This document shows positions 58,885 through 64,000 of a stretch of 64,000 nucleotides of DNA, in pieces. Every line of letters begins with the position of its first letter. The stretch's first letter is position 1. The notes under the pieces are model-generated. The model searched no databases, was not told where the DNA came from, and saw only the letters and a program-made list of their open reading frames with translations. The stretch is taken from positions 35,002,966 to 35,066,965 of the forward strand of contig OY744616.1 in NCBI GenBank assembly GCA_963556255.1. Reading direction: 5' to 3'. This stretch comes from Allolobophora icterica. Its lineage: Eukaryota > Annelida > Clitellata > Crassiclitellata > Lumbricidae. The position numbers and the translations under genes are program-made.

Positions 58885-59300
58885 ACCCTCTACCCACCCC
58901 AAGAGTGCTGGGCATTACATTGGATCAGCACAAATCTATAAAGGTACAGAAACTCCAGTTGGCTGCTACTGCCAAGAAAGTTACTTGGTAGTTTTTATAC
59001 CGTGCTAGCATGCCGATGAACATTTGAAGGGTCCAGTAAGGGCCCCACAGAGGCCCATATTGGCAGAGCATGAGGTGATGTATGCTGTTGCTTTGTATGT
59101 CATGTGGGCTGATGTGGCTGTCCAATGAAACGGTGCATCTGCAAAGCATAAATTGGCGCTTGTGAATTAAGCTTTCGGTCTGTAGGATCAGAGTAAAACA
59201 TCTGTGAACTTCTTGCGGTTTTGGTTCTGGAAGGTAGGAAGGACATACCACCCAAAGACTGGTTATCTGGTGCAATATTGGCAGTGCCTTTTCACTATAT
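58885..59300 (+). mobile_element. Probable degenerate LINE RT C-terminus
   Basis: Plus-strand text VLGITLDQHKSIKVQKLQLA, then FLYRASMP after a stop, resembles the thumb region of Jockey/CR1-type RTs. Many stops. The open minus-strand frame over the same bases is not meaningful. Confidence 0.4.
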
Positions 59301-59584
59301 GGCCAATCACCTGTAATGGTTGTAAGTGGAGGCGCTACCAGCTAACACTTCGGTGAAAAATTGCCAGATTGGATTTGAACTCGGTCTGTTGGGATAAGTT
59401 TGCTTCTGAGTAGATTTTACATGTCGAATCTTGATGAGCAACATAACAACAGGGTTTCAGTGGTTCTGAAGATGTATAATCTGTTTTAGAAGCACTGCAA
59501 CTTAACCTGGAATTCTTATTAGCCCATCCTTCCTAGGTTCTTTAAGCTATAGTAGTTCACTGAGACCGTACCATCCAAACCATT

Positions 59585-60160
59585 CAGTCTTCAACTCGCA
59601 CTGAAGAATTCTGTCCTGATGTTCGTTTGGATTTTTAATTTATTTATATCTATGGCCGCAAGTTGGGGTGTTTGGTGCAAACTCGGATAACCTTTTCCAC
59701 TCCACCCATTTTCAGTGATAACCTTGTAAGCTTCAACTAGGTCTCTGATCTTCCTTCTCTCGAGTTTGGTTAGCCTACTTCTATTTAACCTTACTTCATA
59801 GCTTCGATCCTTATAACCCCAAATCATTTGGTAGCTCTTTGTGCACTTTCTTAGTTGTTCTGTGCAACGTTTTGGTCGGCATTACAGGAAGCACCGTGTC
59901 AAGTGCCTGGGCAAAATCTAGGTAAATACATCCACGTGGAACCAGACTTGGAATGGTATGACCTTGGAAAACGAAGAGATTTCTGTGACCATTTGAATAT
60001 TCTTAGATCCTCTTACAGAATCTAACGTCTCATTAGCCACTGCTTTACATAATTTTGTATCATCTACAAACTCAGAGATTTTAGATAAAATCCCATCATC
60101 GATGTGATCAATAAGAATTATGAACAGCAGTGGCCAGAGCACTGATCCTTGTGACATAGC
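59585..60160 (-). mobile_element. Degenerate LINE reverse transcriptase (CR1/L2/Rex-like)
   Basis: Two minus-strand frames in order: MSQGSVLWPLLFIILIDHID with ISEFVDDTKLC (the PQGSVLGPLLF motif and an F-V-D-D catalytic box), then KMIWGYKDRSYEVRLNRSRL and RKIRDLVEAYKVI, the thumb/C-terminal region. The pieces between are missing or frameshifted, so it is a dead copy. Confidence 0.8.
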
Positions 60161-60370
60161 GTCGTTTCTTCATAATGCATATCGTTTCTTCATAATCCAG
60201 CGCTCGTTAATAGGCTGGTGCCCTGCGCTTGGCCTTCGAGTGGCGCTTTAGAAGTTTGGACTTTGGAGATTACAATTACGAATGCACAGCGTATGGTTTC
60301 TTCATAATGCATGGCATTATTTCTTCATAATGCACAGCATCGTTTCTTCATAATGCATAGCGTCATGCAA
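60155..60370 (+). repeat. TTTCTTCATAATGCAnnGCATCG direct repeats
   Basis: Six copies of CGTTTCTTCATAATGCA, interrupted by the SINE/LINE tail at 60195-60290; one more copy at 63336. Confidence 0.85.
60195..60290 (+). mobile_element. LINE/SINE 3' tail fragment of the ATTAC type
   Basis: GGTGCCCTGCGCTTGGCCTT, GAGTGGCGCTTTAGAAG and GAGATTACAATTACGA. Similar tails at 11845-11910, 17620-17690 and 61925-61995. It is inserted in the TTTCTTCATAATGC repeat. Confidence 0.55.
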
Positions 60371-60944
60371 TTGGTCATGAAAACAGAAAACCATGCTACT
60401 GTGGATTAGCGAACTTGATATAGTACGTGGCCTATAGGCCTAGAACTGCCTTTATTTCTATAAGAAAATTGACAACACGTTCAAAGAAACAGAATTCGTC
60501 TAACCTATATACAGCTCACCCGCTGTAGACATTTCTTTTGCGACAGAAAAGAAATTTTTTATCAGAATATACAATTTATAAATTGCTGAGAAATATAATT
60601 TTGATTGAAGCCCTGTTCGAAGTCTTGTTTCTTGGTAAGTGCAGAGGGAGCAGAAGAGTTGGTACATCCTGTGCCATAGTGCATTTTTCAAGTCGAGGTA
60701 CACTAACAACCGACATTAAAGCTAAAGCTGAACTTAGTAAACATTTTATCTGGGAAGCCTAACCTTTGTTGCTACCTACCGTTAGACAGGTAAGTAGCAA
60801 CAGGTAGCAAGGTGAAGACAGTCGAGCCTTTTGTTGACCATTGCTGACTTGCAGACAACTGAGGTGTCGTCCTTGCAGGATGTCTGCAAAAATAACCCCT
60901 ACTTTGGAGAAACTCCTCTTGTCCGCATTTGGCATTTAGCTTCT

Positions 60945-61140
60945 TTATGAACGTGGTAGCCGAATGGATGGAACGCTTAGCCTGTAAGGCAGGCAGGACG
61001 GGTTTGAGCCTCTGCTCAGCTGGAAGGACATTTCAGAATGAGGGCAATAGGCCTATCAAATACAGTTGTATTATATCCATACAATTATATTGTACCATAT
61101 ACAGTCGTATTTTATCAAATACAGTTGTATTGTACGGACG
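60945..61140 (+). mobile_element. tRNA-derived SINE 3-like copy
   Basis: ACGTGGTAGCCGAATGGATG and GGCAGGACGGGTTTGAGCCT are tRNA-like boxes; it ends TTCAGAATGAGGGCAATAGG and an imperfect (AATACAGTTGTATT)n tail. Confidence 0.6.
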
Positions 61141-61194
61141 TCCCGCACTCCAGTGAAGCACTAAAGCCCAGACAATTAGACTATACCCTATTGA

Positions 61195-61560
61195 TCCGCG
61201 TCCAAACAAAGGGTGAGTCGTGAGAAGCAGCTTATTCACATACGCTCGGTCAAAAATAAGATAGGAAGGCAGGATGACAATCGGTTCCAGGTCAATCTCC
61301 AGAGGGGTCAGGCAGGTAGACTGCAAAGGTGGATGGTGTTTAGATTTGGAGCGACGAGGAAGGTACGGGGAAGAGGAATCGGGATACGATTTCTGAAAGA
61401 GAGGTATTTTAGTTTTCAGTTAAAGACCTGTGGAGAGATGGAAGAAGTGAGGTTTTGGTGATCTCGTAGGGTGGTTCATATCTATCTAGTTGTCGTAATT
61501 CTGGCTGGAGTTTATTCCAGAGAGGCGGAATAGCTATAGCTTAGCTACAGAGCGATTTGC
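61195..61560 (-). mobile_element. LINE family C fragment
   Basis: Minus-strand text TPLEIDLEPIVILPSYLIFD and frameshifted neighbours; about 80% like 47590-47870 by eye. Confidence 0.6.
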
Positions 61561-61996
61561 AAATTTTACAAGTTAACATTAGGCCTACAACCTACAATAA
61601 CATTTATTTCTAGCAATATTGGATGGTGAAACGTGCTGGGTTCCGTGAGCAAACGAGTAGTTTCTGAAAGGTTCCGTCACTACAAAAAGGTTGAAAACCA
61701 CTGGCTTAGGGCCTCACAAAGTCTAAATCCGGCACTGCCTAAAATCATCTATGCAAAAGTTTAAGTTAGGCTACCCAAAGGATTTCGATCGGGCTTCTCC
61801 AACGACCATCGATTAAATGACGGCGCTACAGAAATAATTAGATTACATGTTATCCACTGTTCATTACGTTATTTCAGATCCCATATTTCCTTCTACATAA
61901 TTTTAATAATAATCCTTGAAACTGATTAGGCTATAGTGCCCTGCGCCTGGCCTTCGAATCGCGCTGTAGAATTTTGGAGATTACAATTACTATTAC

Positions 61997-62037
61997 CAAA
62001 GATCTTAGAGTCGTAGTCTACGACTCTAAGATCTTTG
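61997..62037. repeat. 41-bp perfect palindrome
   Basis: Arms of 20 bp (CAAAGATCTTAGAGTCGTAG and its reverse complement) around a single T. It directly follows an ATTAC-type LINE/SINE tail. Confidence 0.95.
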
Positions 62038-62248
62038 CTATTACGATCTCTCGGTGGGAGAGTTGCGCACATCCATGGTAGAGATTTAGTTCCTTATATA
62101 AGTGACCATCGATTTTTGTTTTTGCGTAATGATAACGGCGCTATAGAAGTCATTAGATTAGCATATAATGAAGTAAGTAAGCAATCCAACTGCTAAACGT
62201 ACTTTGGTGTACATGAAAGTGTTATCGAAAATTTTAATAAGTGTGTAT

Positions 62249-62470
62249 TTTATTCCGGATATTTCTATAGCGCCTCTCGCAGTCAACTACTACTCAGAGG
62301 CGCTCCCGACTACAGCATTTGATACTGTGCCGGAATTTTCACGCCAAAGCGCCACGAGCAATCGCGAGTGAAGGACTTGCCCAAGGTCCGTACGCAGCGG
62401 CTAGAGTGGGATTCGAACCTGCAACCCTCCAGTCACAAGGCGCCGAACTTACCACTGAGCCAGAGGGCTT
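62249..62470 (-). mobile_element. tRNA-derived SINE 1, minus copy
   Basis: Reverse complement of the 43955 element, including the B box (GGATTCGAACC on +), the AAGGACTTGCCCAAGGTCCG core and the same 3' hairpin; ends at CCACTGAGCC. Confidence 0.88.
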
Positions 62471-62839
62471 GGGGGCTTTTGTGAAATTGTTATTTGAACA
62501 TATTTGTAAAAAATATTATATTCGAGACCACAAATTTGGTTGATATGTTGATTACGTTGATTTTTAGGGGCGCTATATTTAGGACTATTGGAGGGTTAAT
62601 TTTGTTACGCTTGGCACAGAGCGCAATATAGCTCGATACGTTCTTCAAAATCAAAATTTAAGAAGCAATTAAATAGTTACAACATGCAGACGATGAAATT
62701 TGTTGTTTGAAATCTTTCAAACTATACAGTCCCGCCTACCGAATCCTCCAGCTCGACAGCATTATAACGTCACAAAGACGTTATCAACTTCTCTTGCATA
62801 AATACCGCTTAAAACCGTACCTATTGGCGATGAGCCGCG

Positions 62840-62910
62840 TGGCTGGTTGCCACCGTGTCACTCACCAGATGTGTACGGACCGGGTTCGATACCCGCCTGC
62901 GCAGTGACAT
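62840..62910 (+). mobile_element. tRNA-like SINE head fragment
   Basis: GTGGCTGGTTGCCACCGTGT and CGGGTTCGATACCCGCCTGC (B box with paired flanks). No typical body follows. Confidence 0.4.
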
Positions 62911-63014
62911 GATTTTTGTTTCAAATTTTTTTCGTTTCTAACCTCACAGTCCGCTGCATGGGGGCCTACATATTCTGAATTTCGTGGGGGCTTTTTAAAA
63001 TTTTATTTGTACTG

Positions 63015-63165
63015 ACCCAAACAAAGGGTCAGCCGCGAGAAGCAGCATATTCACATACGCTCAGTAAAAAAAATCGATTGGGAGGTCAATCGGTTCCAGG
63101 TGAAGAACCAGAGGGGTCAGACAGGTAGACTGCAAAGGTGGATGGTGTTTAGATTTGGAGCGAGT
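63015..63165 (-). mobile_element. LINE family C short fragment
   Basis: ACAAAGGGTCAGCCGCGAGA and GACTGCAAAGGTGGATGGTG are shared with 61205-61340; it breaks off at GGAGCGAGTA. Confidence 0.6.
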
Positions 63166-63548
63166 AGTCCTTGTACTCCCACAAATTACGCCTATGCTTG
63201 GTCCGTTGCGGTGCCAGGTCAGAATTATATTATTAATTATTATATAATAATATAAAGGACACACAACACTCCACTATAGGCTATATAGGCCTACAGTGTA
63301 TTTGATCTAGGCCTAATGAATCCTAGATATATATCGTCGTTTCTTCATAATGCACTGCAGCGTCGTTTGTATTGGGCGTCCGCAGGAATTTTTCCAGAGG
63401 GGTAAACATTTCTAGGGGGCAAAATTTTCTGGGGAGGGCAAAATTTTTGTAGGGGAATAATATTATGTTTTTTGCATAGAATAGCTGACTTACTTCAATA
63501 ATTAAGTGTTTTTTAGCATTGAAAATCGTGTTGGGACTGTTGGAATAA

Positions 63549-64000
63549 TCATCAATCAATCAATCAATCAATTTTTTTTATTGCAACGATATAACATACG
63601 ATCAACATTATGTTACAAGAAAACGTTGACAAAGGGAAGGCCCAGAAGGGATGGAAATCCCGCTAATAGGGACACTCAATTTTGTAAGTTAATTACGTTG
63701 AAGATAGAGGTTCGATTGAGATACAGTGATAAGCTTAACTAAGTGATTAAACAGAGGTATTCATAAGCATACAAAAACAGTGAACAGTGATTTGATTATG
63801 AAATTATAGTCTTAGATTAACAGTTGCAAGACGGCATGTAATCCAGTTTAAAACAGTTCCATGAATTGTCATTAATTAATCCATCCGTTAATTGAGAACG
63901 TAATAGTTTTTTAAAAAGATGAAGATTTGGGACCAGTTGAATATTTGTGGGAACACAGCTCCAGATCAGGGGACCATTGTATTTCGTTGAGAAACGGCGA
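63549..64000 (-). mobile_element. LINE family A (CR1/Rex-like), runs off the window
   Basis: Minus-strand 3' end with an (ATTG)n tail and the shared GTCCCTATTAGCGGGATTTC block. Terminal RT residues include IWSCVPTNIQLVPNLHLFKK near 63910-63970. The upstream part lies beyond 64000. Confidence 0.8.

Noticed and set aside
58925..59275. 116-codon minus-strand gene
   Set aside because: No recognisable domain; the opposite strand reads as degenerate LINE RT.

Overview
The window is metazoan nuclear DNA. It has multi-exon genes with GT/AG introns, dense microsatellites, tRNA-derived SINEs, several non-LTR retrotransposon (LINE) families, DNA-transposon MITEs and one LTR retrotransposon. The gene content (a PHTF orthologue and a TPD52-family gene) and an LTR element with the pol order reported for deuterostome Gmr1-type elements suggest an invertebrate deuterostome. 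The sequence alone does not fix the taxon.

Layout. 0.2-6.8 kb is repeat-rich: microsatellites, two minisatellites, LINE 3' remnants, a hairpin MITE and a GGCGGCGATC-ended MITE. 6.8-9.8 kb (+) holds three exons of a Cys-rich single-pass membrane protein with PPxY motifs (Shisa/WBP1/VOPP1-like); its 5' end was not found. 10-14 kb is mostly simple sequence. 14.08-48.15 kb (-) is one gene, PHTF, which I resolve into 15 coding exons with compatible phases (884 codons plus stop). Its introns carry most of the mobile DNA: a 5.4-kb LTR retrotransposon (20.68-26.10 kb) with a nested RTE-type LINE, a 1.27-kb hAT-like element with an 8-bp duplication, a 159-bp perfect inverted repeat, and many SINE/LINE 3' ends. 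48.15-50.69 kb is the intergenic space of a head-to-head gene pair. 50.69-56.41 kb (+) is a complete six-exon TPD52-family gene (184 aa). 56.4-64 kb is downstream sequence with degenerate LINEs, SINEs and a 41-bp perfect palindrome.

Relations. PHTF (a multipass ER-type membrane protein) and TPD52 (a coiled-coil trafficking adaptor) are divergently transcribed with start codons 2.5 kb apart. The LTR element lies in the sense orientation in PHTF intron 10. Its two 487-bp LTRs differ at one position that I can see, yet its pol is deleted and frameshifted, so it was probably moved by another copy's enzymes. LINE 3' ends and a tRNA-derived SINE share one 3' hairpin, which suggests the SINE borrows the LINE's machinery. 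I see no wholly new gene system; the most unusual items are the LTR element's domain order and nested structure, the shared hairpin, and the perfect inverted repeats.
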